From Marinoscillum sp. 108 (GTDB lineage: Bacteria; Bacteroidota; Bacteroidia; Cytophagales; Cyclobacteriaceae), in contig NZ_LR734812.1 of NCBI RefSeq assembly GCF_902506655.1, positions 1 through 64,000 of the forward strand: 64,000 bases of DNA, given 5' to 3'. Positions 14,807 through 22,901 of the stretch are shown here, one piece after another. Under the pieces are notes generated by a model. It ran no database searches. It was not told the DNA's origin and saw only the letters and a list, made by a program, of their open reading frames with translations. Made by a program: the position numbers and the translations under genes. Each line of letters opens with the position of its first letter. Position 1 is the first letter of the stretch.

Positions 14807-17404
14807 ATGGCGAAGAAAATTTTAATTATTGTTTTATTGACGGCCCATTTTGGGGCAACTCTTTGGGCTGGTCCTTTGGAAAAACTCCAAAAACTGATGG
14901 AAAAGGGGGATTACGAAAAAGCCGAAAAGGTGGCGCGTAAATCCCTGGAGAAGGAGCGTGTGAATCCCGGATCCAGATACTATATGTCGCTCCTTTTTTT
15001 GGAGGAGAGGTATCACCTTTATCAGGTGGATTCAGCATATGCCTATATCACCAACGCACTGTCTGATCTGGGGGTGGCGACTGCTGAGGTCAGGGAGGAA
15101 CTCATGGAGGCCGGGTTGGATTCCTCAAGATTTGTAGCCCAAAGACAACAGGTAGAATTGGCTGCTTTTGCACGGACGGAGAGCGAGATGTCAATTGCGG
15201 CTTTTGAACAATACCTAGCGAAATTCCCTGAGGCAGTGAAGAAGGGAAGGGCCATTTTCATGCGTGATAGCCTGGCGTTTGGACAGGCTTCTGAGCAGGA
15301 CACCTGGCAGGCTTATGAGCGATTTTTTGAGGAATATCCGCAATCCACCTTTGTGCCAGACGCACGCAGCAGGTACCAGTCCTTAATTTTTAAAGACTAC
15401 ACCAAAGATGATAAGCTGGAGAGCTACATCAAGTTTTTGGAGGATCATCCGGATACCCCCTTTCGGAAAATGGCAGAGGAGATCATTTTTGAGCGGCGTA
15501 CCATTCTGAATCAGTGGTCAGATTATAGCTGGTTTGTGAAGACTTATCCAGCCTCCCATCTGAGAAAAAAAGCAGTGGACATGCTGTATTACCTGGGCGC
15601 TCCTGACTCCCTTCAACGGCTCGCGAGTTTGCATCCGCAGCCTGATTCATTACGGAGCATCGCTGGTGTGCAGGATAAGCTTCTGTTGCCATTTTTGGAA
15701 GGGAATAAATTTGGACTAATGGATCTGAAGGGAGTAACCATTATCCCGCCTGCTTATCATGAGATTTCTGAAGACTATATATGCGGGGGTATCACCAGCG
15801 ATTGGCTGCAGGTGCGGGCAGACAAGACAACTGCTGTGGTCAATAGGTTGGGGCAGGTGATTGTCTCTGACGTTGAGGACATTAAAGAGATCAGCGCAGC
15901 TGTCAGGATTGTGTATCGTGATGGCGAAGGGTTTTTGTACCACAGTTCGGGCTATCAAATTTCAGGACTGACTGTTGATGATGCACAAGAACTGTCCAAT
16001 GGATGGATCGCTTTTAAACATAATTATGAGTGGGGGTTGATTACGCCTGGCGGTTATCTTTTGGCCAAGCCTGGCTATACTTCTATTGCCTCTCAGGGAT
16101 CATTCATCCTATTTGAATCGGACGGCCTTTTTGCTATTTCTGACGTGAGCGAGGTGGCACAGGGAATCTCTTCCGGATTGTCATTTGTATATGATGACTA
16201 TGAAATGATTGGTGATAGTCTGGTGCAGGTGTTTCGGGAAGATCAGGAAAGTTTAATTGGCCGGAACCTGGAGGTATTGGTGCCTTTGGCGGCTCACCAG
16301 ATTTATTTTGATGGTTCGTTTTGGTATGTGAAGGATTCTGAGGGGTATTACCTCCTGGATGAATTTCACAAGAGGAAAGCACCGGTATTTGCAGAAATCG
16401 AGGTAAACGATGGGTGGCTGGCTTTCAGAAAGCCAGATGCCTGGATGTTGCTCTCACGTCTGGGTCAGGAGTCGGTGGACCTGCTGACGGGCCTGGATTC
16501 AGTCAAACTGCTATCGCAGCATGCCGCCTATGTACAAAGAGGAGATCAGGGTCAGCTTTTGTTTCAGAATGGTTTAACAAGGACGTTGGGCGCAGGTGAT
16601 GGCATTAGGGTCATTGGGCCGCAGGCACGGGAATCAAAGGCGAGCTATCTGCTACTGAGTCAGGCCAAAAAACAATCAGTGATTGGTGCGTCTGGAGACG
16701 TGATTCTGGAAAAACAACTGGACGAAGTGGCTCTGCTGACGGATTCATTGTTTCGTGTGAAAAAAGGAAAAAAGATAGGCCTCATGAATACCAAAGGCAA
16801 GGAAGTCCTTCCTTTCAAATATGAAGTGATTGATGAAAAGAATGGCCTCGTTTTTCTCTTGCAAGATGGAAAGATCGGATGCCTGGATCTGAACAATGGC
16901 GTACTCCTGCCCTCTGAGTATGAGACTCGAATCCAGACATTCGGTCAGTACTATGAGGTTAAAAAAGGGGGCAAAGTGGGGCTGGTGAATGGGGCCAATA
17001 AATGGATGCTTCCGGCTGAATTTGATCAGCTTTTGAAGTGGAATGATACCACCTGCTGGGTGCGGTCAGGGACCATCTGGTCGCTTAGGACCTTTGAAAA
17101 TGAAGTGGTAATGGATGCCATTCGGTCGGTGCGTCCATGGTTTTCGGTGGATGGTCAGTCTTTGGCCATCGTGGTGGGAGAAGACGGCCATGGGTTGATG
17201 ACCGATACCAGGGGCATTTTGCTTCCTATGCAATACAATGACATTCTCAACCTGGGAACAAAGGAGGCTCCTTTGTTTTTTGCTGAGCAACATCTTAAAA
17301 CGGCAGCCTTTTTCGTGGTAACTTATTTTGACCTGGCCGGTGCGCCCATTCGGTCTCAGGCCTTTCGCCCGGAAGAATATGAACGGATTTACTGTGATCA
17401 GTAA
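14807..17404 (+). CDS. Exported TPR/WG-repeat protein
   Basis: 865 aa from the ATG at 14807; a TTG eight codons upstream would spoil the signal peptide. The signal (LTAHFGATLWAG) is followed by helical, tetratricopeptide-like sequence (about 20-290) with repeated YPQSTFVPDA / FEDHPDTPF-style segments, as in outer-membrane assembly TPR proteins. From about 295 the protein carries many WG-type beta repeats, for example NKFGLMDLKGVTIIPPAY, KKIGLMNTKGKEVLPFKY and GKVGLVNGANKWMLPAEF. WG-repeat proteins are common in Bacteroidota but their biochemical role is mostly unknown; a scaffold or binding role at the envelope is likely. The gene stands alone, with the small gene at 17426 only 21 bases downstream. 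Confidence 0.85.
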   Translation: MAKKILIIVLLTAHFGATLWAGPLEKLQKLMEKGDYEKAEKVARKSLEKERVNPGSRYYMSLLFLEERYHLYQVDSAYAYITNALSDLGVATAEVREELMEAGLDSSRFVAQRQQVELAAFARTESEMSIAAFEQYLAKFPEAVKKGRAIFMRDSLAFGQASEQDTWQAYERFFEEYPQSTFVPDARSRYQSLIFKDYTKDDKLESYIKFLEDHPDTPFRKMAEEIIFERRTILNQWSDYSWFVKTYPASHLRKKAVDMLYYLGAPDSLQRLASLHPQPDSLRSIAGVQDKLLLPFLEGNKFGLMDLKGVTIIPPAYHEISEDYICGGITSDWLQVRADKTTAVVNRLGQVIVSDVEDIKEISAAVRIVYRDGEGFLYHSSGYQISGLTVDDAQELSNGWIAFKHNYEWGLITPGGYLLAKPGYTSIASQGSFILFESDGLFAISDVSEVAQGISSGLSFVYDDYEMIGDSLVQVFREDQESLIGRNLEVLVPLAAHQIYFDGSFWYVKDSEGYYLLDEFHKRKAPVFAEIEVNDGWLAFRKPDAWMLLSRLGQESVDLLTGLDSVKLLSQHAAYVQRGDQGQLLFQNGLTRTLGAGDGIRVIGPQARESKASYLLLSQAKKQSVIGASGDVILEKQLDEVALLTDSLFRVKKGKKIGLMNTKGKEVLPFKYEVIDEKNGLVFLLQDGKIGCLDLNNGVLLPSEYETRIQTFGQYYEVKKGGKVGLVNGANKWMLPAEFDQLLKWNDTTCWVRSGTIWSLRTFENEVVMDAIRSVRPWFSVDGQSLAIVVGEDGHGLMTDTRGILLPMQYNDILNLGTKEAPLFFAEQHLKTAAFFVVTYFDLAGAPIRSQAFRPEEYERIYCDQ

Positions 17405-17425
17405 ATTCTTTAGTAACTTAAATGC

Positions 17426-17680
17426 ATGACCAAAAATCGTTTTCTCGGACTTTCATTCCCTGAAAGGGCCAAGTGGCTCTACTTTAATGGACAGTTGATT
17501 ACTTCCATCAGATATTATCGGCACAAAATCAATTTGTACCTGCTGGACAGGGTATATGTGGAGGTATTTTACAACAACAGCGAGGATCGTGTGGACCGGA
17601 TAGAGCCCCTGGATGTGCGGTCCAAGAGAATGAATTTTTATGCAGATCAGATCAAATTACCCAGAGATCTTACCCAATAA
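17426..17680 (+). CDS. Small conserved hypothetical protein
   Basis: 84 aa, rich in Arg, Lys, Tyr and Asp, with no signal peptide or membrane segment. The central part (YRHKINLYLLDRVYVEVFY) suggests a small beta-rich fold. The gene lies 21 bases after the WG-repeat gene on the same strand. Its last 24 bases overlap the end of coaE on the other strand, so the two transcripts meet tail to tail. I do not recognise the family; similar short proteins are found as hypotheticals in Cytophagales. The ATG at 17426 fits the codon use of its neighbours. Confidence 0.7.
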   Translation: MTKNRFLGLSFPERAKWLYFNGQLITSIRYYRHKINLYLLDRVYVEVFYNNSEDRVDRIEPLDVRSKRMNFYADQIKLPRDLTQ

Positions 17681-18265
17681 TTGCTCATGTATTTTTAAGA
17701 CCTGAGGGATGACAGCCGTGGTTTCATCATTGGTGATGATGTATTGGGAGCGAGCTACTTTTTTATCCTCTGCCCATTGGGCGGCCATCATTTTTTTCAC
17801 ATCCTGTTCGGTTCTATGGGCATCTCTTTTGAGTACGCGACGCATTCTCAGAGATTCGTCTGCAGTCACTGTGATTATGGCACTCAGCGATTGGTACGAT
17901 CCCGATTCGAAAAGCAGAGCAGCTTCTTTCAGGACATACGGAGTGGCTTGCTTTCCAGCCCAATGGTCAAAATCTTTGGCTACTGCCGGATGTACCAGGG
18001 CGTTCAGGCTTGATAGTAGAGACTGATCAGAAAAGGCCAGCCGGGCAATGTGCGTTCGATTGATTTGCTGGTGATCATAGGCTTCAGTCCCGAATAAGGA
18101 CACAATGCCTTCCTTTAATTCCCGATCATTGTTCATGAGCCACTTGGCGCGGCTGTCTGCATCATACACGGGAATACCGAGGGTTTTGAATATGCGGGCT
18201 ACTGTGCTTTTTCCTGCCCCTATCCCGCCAGTAATACCAACGAGAGCGGGTCTATTTCCGGACAT
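17657..18265 (-). CDS. coaE: Dephospho-CoA kinase
   Basis: 202 aa, normal family length. It phosphorylates the 3'-hydroxyl of the ribose in dephospho-CoA, the last step of coenzyme A synthesis, in the cytoplasm. The Walker A motif GGIGAGKST is at residues 13-21, followed by the family signature GIPVYDADSRAKWLM, and LVHPAV with the LID region VLKRDAHR further on. Its ATG lies within the last 14 bases of the upstream ybbR-like gene, so the two are translationally coupled. Confidence 0.97.
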   Translation of the reverse strand: MSGNRPALVGITGGIGAGKSTVARIFKTLGIPVYDADSRAKWLMNNDRELKEGIVSLFGTEAYDHQQINRTHIARLAFSDQSLLSSLNALVHPAVAKDFDHWAGKQATPYVLKEAALLFESGSYQSLSAIITVTADESLRMRRVLKRDAHRTEQDVKKMMAAQWAEDKKVARSQYIITNDETTAVIPQVLKIHEQLLGKISG

Positions 18266-19181
18266 GAATCACTTTTATGTTCTCCGGGATCACATCTATA
18301 TCCATGGCTTCCTCCGGTTGGTAAACCAGGATGGCGAGTACAGTAGAGTCAGCCCGATCCAGCATGTGGAGGTCCGCCGTGATGGCAAAATCGCGGGTAC
18401 TGTAGTCCTCTTCTTTTGATTGCTGTATGGTATAGAAAATCTGCACAAAATCGGTGGAGAGTACCACGGATGAATCCTCAGGGAAATTTTCCTTTTCGAT
18501 GGGGATTTGAATACTTCGTCGCTCGAATTTATCAACCTGAAACTGAATTCTAACCTGATCAGGAATACTGGAGGTGAGTCTGCCACCCTTTAGTTTCACA
18601 TCGATCTCCCGATTGAAATTGCTACTGATTCCACGGCTTTCTATCCAGACCTGGTGGGATGTACCCAGCGTATCGTAGAAACTCTGTGGTCCTACCAGGA
18701 TGACGCTATCCGGGGCAAGAGAAATGGGTGAGGTGATCCGGTGATTTTCTGCCAGGTCTATACCCAGGGAATCGATAAAGAGCGCCACTTTTTTCTGTCG
18801 CTTTCTTTCGATGTTGATGTAGATCGTATCAGTGGCCAGGTAGTTGATTTTGAGCTCGTCCAGCTGATCAGACACAATCGGCATGAGCGAATTGCGGGTG
18901 TAAAATCCTATTTCCGTAGGGTTTTCCAGTACGATCTGGATAGGCGTGACATTGAACCAAAAGGTTTTTCTAAGAAGATTCCACCCTCCGCTGGATACAT
19001 CTATGGACAAAGTAGTGGGGAGTGGTTGCATGATCACTACACTGTCCCGGTCAAACTGGAACTCTATGGGGTAGCTGATCCTTGCGTCGTAATCTTTGTT
19101 CAGGGCATTAAAAAACCAAAAGGTAGTCGCCCCAATGATTGAGAGCAGGACTACCTTCCAGTTGTTGAATGCCTTTAACAC
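18252..19181 (-). CDS. YbbR-like domain protein
   Basis: 309 aa. A short cytoplasmic N-terminus and one membrane segment (VVLLSIIGATTFWFFNAL, about 10-27) are followed by repeated beta-rich YbbR-like domains outside the membrane (for example DSVILVGPQSFYDTL). In Firmicutes a YbbR protein (CdaR) regulates the diadenylate cyclase CdaA. In Bacteroidota the gene commonly sits beside coaE and yajC, as here, and its role is less clear. The start is GTG at 19181; no in-frame ATG precedes it. It overlaps coaE by 14 bases and lies 25 bases after yajC. Confidence 0.9.
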   Translation of the reverse strand: MLKAFNNWKVVLLSIIGATTFWFFNALNKDYDARISYPIEFQFDRDSVVIMQPLPTTLSIDVSSGGWNLLRKTFWFNVTPIQIVLENPTEIGFYTRNSLMPIVSDQLDELKINYLATDTIYINIERKRQKKVALFIDSLGIDLAENHRITSPISLAPDSVILVGPQSFYDTLGTSHQVWIESRGISSNFNREIDVKLKGGRLTSSIPDQVRIQFQVDKFERRSIQIPIEKENFPEDSSVVLSTDFVQIFYTIQQSKEEDYSTRDFAITADLHMLDRADSTVLAILVYQPEEAMDIDVIPENIKVIHVRK

Positions 19182-19206
19182 TTATTGGTATATTTTATAT
19201 ACTTGT

Positions 19207-19515
19207 TTATTGTGCCAATCTTTTGCTGGCATCGAGAGAAATGGATGACTTTTCAATGGTCAGCTTATTGCCTTTATCCACATCCAGGGTAACAGTGGTA
19301 TCTTCTACAGAAACAATTTTTCCGTGAATTCCACCTACTGTGATTACCTGATCTCCTTTTTTAACAGCCTCTATAAACTTCTTCTGATCCTTTTGCTTTT
19401 TTTGCTGAGGTCTGATGAAGAAAAAATAGAAAATAGCTATCATGCCCGCCAGCATGATGAATTGCGTATAATTGGTACCTCCAGCATCTACCTGGAGTAA
19501 AAGTGCTTTTATCAT
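19207..19515 (-). CDS. yajC: Preprotein translocase subunit YajC
   Basis: 102 aa. One N-terminal membrane helix (FIMLAGMIAIFYFFFIRPQ) is followed by the family hallmark RPQQKKQKDQKKF and a small cytoplasmic domain with VKKGDQVITVGGIHGKI. YajC associates with SecD and SecF and is an accessory of the Sec translocase. It is the second gene of the run DUF1573 - yajC - YbbR - coaE, 16 bases after the DUF1573 gene. Confidence 0.96.
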   Translation of the reverse strand: MIKALLLQVDAGGTNYTQFIMLAGMIAIFYFFFIRPQQKKQKDQKKFIEAVKKGDQVITVGGIHGKIVSVEDTTVTLDVDKGNKLTIEKSSISLDASKRLAQ

Positions 19516-19531
19516 TTCAGTTTATTCGAGA

Positions 19532-20059
19532 TTATGAGGGATTAGCCTCTTTGGTTACGTTCGCTTTGATCTTTACCCTGTTGATTTTAGGATAGGTATT
19601 GGCCGTAATGGTTACCGTTTTGTTCTGGATACCCGGCTTGCCTTTACTGTTGAACCTTACCTGAATTTCTGCTTCCTCACCTACTGCAATAGGCTCTTTA
19701 GGCCAAACTGGTACAGTACAACCACATGAAGCTGTAGCAGAAGAAATAATCAAAGGAGCATCTCCGGTGTTTTTGAATTTGAACATGTGCTCAACGATCT
19801 CACCTTCTTTGATGGTACCAAAGTCATGGTCTTCTTCAGCAAACTCGATAGCAGGTAGCGGACCTTCTGGTTTTACCTCAGGTTCGGCAGCTTCCGGAGC
19901 TGGGTTGGCTGCAGGACGGGCAGGAGAGCCCTTAGATTCCAATTCTGCAATTTTTCCTTCCAGCTTGGCAATTCTTGATTCCAATTCTTTGTTGCCACAG
20001 CTCAGTGCTACTACGCCCAATATGGCAACGAGTAAAATGTTAATGGTATGTCTTTTCAT
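19532..20059 (-). CDS. DUF1573 lipoprotein with N-terminal coiled coil
   Basis: 175 aa. The lipoprotein signal ends at Cys22 (GVVALSC). A short coiled coil (LESRIAKLEGKIAELE) and a Pro/Ala/Glu-rich linker lead to a DUF1573 domain (about 75-170), an Ig-like fold with FKFKNTGDAPLIISSATASC and the CGCT motif. Family members are common in Bacteroidota; the fold resembles the ASPM/SPD-2/hydin type and the function is unknown. It probably faces the periplasm. It heads the yajC - ybbR - coaE operon and has a perfect -7 box about 37 bases upstream of its ATG. Confidence 0.9.
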   Translation of the reverse strand: MKRHTINILLVAILGVVALSCGNKELESRIAKLEGKIAELESKGSPARPAANPAPEAAEPEVKPEGPLPAIEFAEEDHDFGTIKEGEIVEHMFKFKNTGDAPLIISSATASCGCTVPVWPKEPIAVGEEAEIQVRFNSKGKPGIQNKTVTITANTYPKINRVKIKANVTKEANPS

Positions 20060-20095
20060 AATAATAAAACTTAGTTTTTATTGCTAAAATCATTA

Positions 20096-20103
20096 CAAAC
20101 TTA
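20096..20103 (-). promoter_or_regulatory. Candidate Bacteroidota -7 box for DUF1573-yajC-coaE operon
   Basis: On the minus strand the bases read TAAGTTTG, a full match to TAnnTTTG, 36 bases before the ATG at 20059. No good -33 TTTG is found at the usual distance, so the call rests on the -7 box and position. Confidence 0.4.
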
Positions 20104-20188
20104 AAGAACAATAAGGATTTTCAGGCCCTAATAATTCCTAATGATTTGTTAACGATGACCCTCTAAACCTGGGTCTTTAGCCACTTGA

Positions 20189-20485
20189 TTATTTGGTTTT
20201 GATCTGATCGATGAGTCCGTTGACGTCATCCAGAAGCTTTTCGGCTTTTACCTTGGCGTCCTTCACGATTTTTTCACCTTCTGACTTTGCTTCGTTTTCC
20301 ACCATGTCTGCACCTTCTACCAGATCTTCCACGATCTCTTCAAGCCGCTTCTTATACTTGTCCAGACGATAGGTAAGTTTATCTCTGGTATTGGTGCCTT
20401 TGTCTGGGGCAAAAAGAACACCCAGAACACCTCCTGTGATGGCTCCTAAGATGAATGCAAAAAATGAATTTCCTCGACTGCTCAT
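20189..20485 (-). CDS. YtxH-domain protein
   Basis: 98 aa. It has an N-terminal membrane segment (FFAFILGAITGGVLGVLFAPDKG) ending in the YtxH signature APDKGTNTRDKL, then an amphipathic, highly charged helix. YtxH proteins are small, often stress-related membrane-associated proteins of unknown mechanism. The gene follows nusB by 12 bases and is probably co-transcribed with it. Confidence 0.9.
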   Translation of the reverse strand: MSSRGNSFFAFILGAITGGVLGVLFAPDKGTNTRDKLTYRLDKYKKRLEEIVEDLVEGADMVENEAKSEGEKIVKDAKVKAEKLLDDVNGLIDQIKTK

Positions 20486-20497
20486 ATTATTCTGAAT

Positions 20498-21667
20498 TTA
20501 TTTGTTGTCGATAAGTCCACGACCACTTTTTCTTATAACGCCATCCGAAGTTAGTTCGTTTGCCAATACATCCAAAATGCCGTTCACAAATTGTTTGCTT
20601 TTCGGGGTGCTGTACAACTTGGATATTTCTATGAACTCGTTGATGGTCACTTTCACTGGAATGCTGTGAAACTGCATCATTTCGGTAAGGGCCATTTTCA
20701 GGATAATTCTATCCATCAGAGCCACTCTGGAGATGTCCCAGTTTTTCACTTTTTTCACAATCAAATCATCCCATTCCTTGCTCTTCTTGAGTGTTTCGTC
20801 AAAAAGAACCTCAAAGAATTCCATGTCATCTTCTTTGTTGGTGATGACTTCTTTCATCTCATAGGATGGATCCAGGTCTTTTTCATAATCCTGAAAAGTC
20901 TTCACGACGAGGCTCTTGAGCACCGCCTTGTTTTCGGTCCAGCGAAGGTCAGACTCTGACAAGAACTCATTGATGGACTCATTTTTGAAAATGATTTTTT
21001 TGAAGAGATGCAGAATGGCTTCTTTATGCTCATCGTCCGTCGGCTGCTCCTTGGTTTGGTATTCGATCAAAACAGGGTCCGCTTTCAGAATGTCCTTGTA
21101 CCAGGTTCTGATCTGATCCGCATCCTCGTCCCAGGAGATTTTAAGCTCGATCAGCCCTTTGGTGAAGGGTTCGTGCTTGGTAAGTGCATCGATGACCGGA
21201 TTTTGAATGAAGTGCCACCTCCATGCACTCTCTTTGTGAATGTGGGCTTTTTCCTTCTTATCCTTCTCCAGCTTTTCCTGATGGGCAAACTCCAGAGGGA
21301 GGGCCACCAGCTTGAAATAAAGCTTATGAATATCCGCAATGTCATTGATCATGACGTTGCGAATATTTCTTTGCTCCTTTCTGAGCTCTGTGTGGTAAGC
21401 CTCTATGCTTCTCTCAGCGGCATCTTTCACATCTTCTTCGGTCTCTTCAGTCACAGATCTGTGCTGGAGGTTTTCGGTGAAAAGGCGCGCCGCTGTCTTT
21501 CGACGAGCAGTGAACTTATCTGATTCGGCAAAGTCATCCTTGGCCGGGTCCGGGTAAAACTGACTTTCCAGTCTTTCTCTGACTACATCTTTCAGCGATT
21601 CCTGTGCCGTGAAATAACTGTAAAGTGCCTGCATGGCTTTGACACGAAGAATCCTACGATTAAGCAT
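20498..21667 (-). CDS. nusB: Transcription antitermination factor NusB, extended form
   Basis: 389 aa, against about 140 in E. coli. The N-terminus has the NusB start (LNRRILRVKAMQALYSYF). A long insertion of about 240 residues, rich in Lys and Glu, is followed by the C-terminal NusB helices (WDISRVALMDRIILKMALTEM, PVKVTINEFIEISKLYSTP, FVNGILD). NusB with NusE forms the boxA-binding complex for rRNA antitermination. Long forms like this are known in Bacteroidota; the role of the insertion is not established. The ytxH-like gene lies 12 bases downstream and leucine dehydrogenase 14 bases upstream on the same strand. Confidence 0.92.
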   Translation of the reverse strand: MLNRRILRVKAMQALYSYFTAQESLKDVVRERLESQFYPDPAKDDFAESDKFTARRKTAARLFTENLQHRSVTEETEEDVKDAAERSIEAYHTELRKEQRNIRNVMINDIADIHKLYFKLVALPLEFAHQEKLEKDKKEKAHIHKESAWRWHFIQNPVIDALTKHEPFTKGLIELKISWDEDADQIRTWYKDILKADPVLIEYQTKEQPTDDEHKEAILHLFKKIIFKNESINEFLSESDLRWTENKAVLKSLVVKTFQDYEKDLDPSYEMKEVITNKEDDMEFFEVLFDETLKKSKEWDDLIVKKVKNWDISRVALMDRIILKMALTEMMQFHSIPVKVTINEFIEISKLYSTPKSKQFVNGILDVLANELTSDGVIRKSGRGLIDNK

Positions 21668-21681
21668 ATATTGACTTTATT

Positions 21682-22779
21682 TTAGTAAGCGAGCTTTACT
21701 TTCCCTACATCCTTGATCCGGTTGAGGGCTAGTTGCAAAGCTGCCTGGTGTGTTGTTGTTTCGTTATTTTCAGCGTATTCGAGTACTTCCTGGCAAACTT
21801 CATAAATCCGTTCTGTCTGTTCGTAGACTCTCTGTCGGTTGTAGTTGCCTTGTTGTTCGTAATATACGTTGGTTATCCCTCCCGAATTAATCAGGAAATC
21901 GGGAGCATAAATAATCCCTCTGCTTTTCAGCATTTCGGCGTGCTGATCCTCTTCGTCCAGTTGGTTATTGGCCGCTCCGGCTACTATGGCACATTTGAGT
22001 TGAGGGATGGTGATATCATTCAGTGTGGCACCCAGGGCACATGGCGCATAGATGTCCATATCCATGGTGTAGAGGTCTTTGGGATCTACTACCGACACGT
22101 TAAATTTCTTGGTCACCGCAGCAAGTTTGTCTTCGAAAATGTCGGAAACGAATACTGTGGCTTCTTCCTTGAGGAGGTGCTCAATGAGGTAGGTGCCCAC
22201 ATTTCCGGCACCTTGCACCACTATTTTCTTGCCCTTCAGGTTATCAGATCCATAGGCCTTTTTGGCACTGGCTTTCATGCCTATGTATACACCATATGCC
22301 GTCACCGGGCTGGGGTCTCCTGATCCACCCATGCTCTCTGGGATACCAGTGACATACGGGGTTTCCATACGGATATACTCCATGTCGCGGGCACTCATGT
22401 TCACATCTTCTGCGGTCCAGTATTTTCCATTCAGGCTGTGCACAAACTTGCCAAACCTGCGCATCAGGGCCTCAGTTTTGATTTTCTTGGCGTCACCGAT
22501 AATTACGGCTTTTCCTCCCCCGATATTCAGTCCGGCGATGGCATTTTTGAAAGTCATCCCACGCGAAAGTCTCAAGGCATCCTTTACGGCTTCCTCTTCC
22601 GACTGATAATTCCACATTCGTGTGCCGCCCATGGCAGGGCCGAGTACGGTATTGTGCACCGCTATGATGGCTTTCAGGCCTAATACTTCATCGTGGCAAA
22701 ACACAAGCTGCTCGTGTTCCATACGAGCCATTGTGCTGAAAATCTCACTGTTTTTTACTTGGGGCTGGGTATCTATCAT
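21682..22779 (-). CDS. Leucine dehydrogenase (Glu/Leu/Phe/Val dehydrogenase family)
   Basis: 365 aa from the ATG at 22779; an upstream in-frame extension (MLRFLVGATKVAKTTR) lacks family similarity. It catalyses NAD-dependent reversible oxidative deamination of branched-chain amino acids to 2-oxo acids. Motifs: GPAMGGTRMW, GGGKAVIIGD with the substrate/catalytic Lys region, and the Rossmann loop GAGNVGTYLIEHL. Length and the GPAMGGTR block fit leucine dehydrogenase better than glutamate dehydrogenase. It precedes nusB by 14 bases on the same strand and is divergent from the ABC transporter at 22902. Confidence 0.9.
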   Translation of the reverse strand: MIDTQPQVKNSEIFSTMARMEHEQLVFCHDEVLGLKAIIAVHNTVLGPAMGGTRMWNYQSEEEAVKDALRLSRGMTFKNAIAGLNIGGGKAVIIGDAKKIKTEALMRRFGKFVHSLNGKYWTAEDVNMSARDMEYIRMETPYVTGIPESMGGSGDPSPVTAYGVYIGMKASAKKAYGSDNLKGKKIVVQGAGNVGTYLIEHLLKEEATVFVSDIFEDKLAAVTKKFNVSVVDPKDLYTMDMDIYAPCALGATLNDITIPQLKCAIVAGAANNQLDEEDQHAEMLKSRGIIYAPDFLINSGGITNVYYEQQGNYNRQRVYEQTERIYEVCQEVLEYAENNETTTHQAALQLALNRIKDVGKVKLAY

Positions 22780-22844
22780 TCTTGTTGTTTTAGCTACTTT
22801 TGTTGCCCCGACTAAAAAACGGAGCACCCGGAATTATGGGGCCT

Positions 22845-22852
22845 CAAAATTA
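22845..22852 (-). promoter_or_regulatory. Candidate -7 box for leucine dehydrogenase
   Basis: The minus strand reads TAATTTTG, a full TAnnTTTG match, 65 bases before the ATG at 22779. No clear -33 box is present at 19-21 bases. Confidence 0.3.
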
Positions 22853-22901
22853 GTTGTTTTTAAGTAAATAACCATTTGGTGTACTCACCGTTTTATTCCT
22901 A

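Noticed and set aside
20591-21523. Plus-strand open frames across nusB
   Set aside because: They are antisense shadows with skewed composition (runs of Phe, Leu, Val), while the minus-strand frame is a clear NusB.
22780-22827. Upstream extension of leucine dehydrogenase
   Set aside because: The extra 16 residues do not resemble the family and no ATG is used; the ATG at 22779 fits the known N-terminus.
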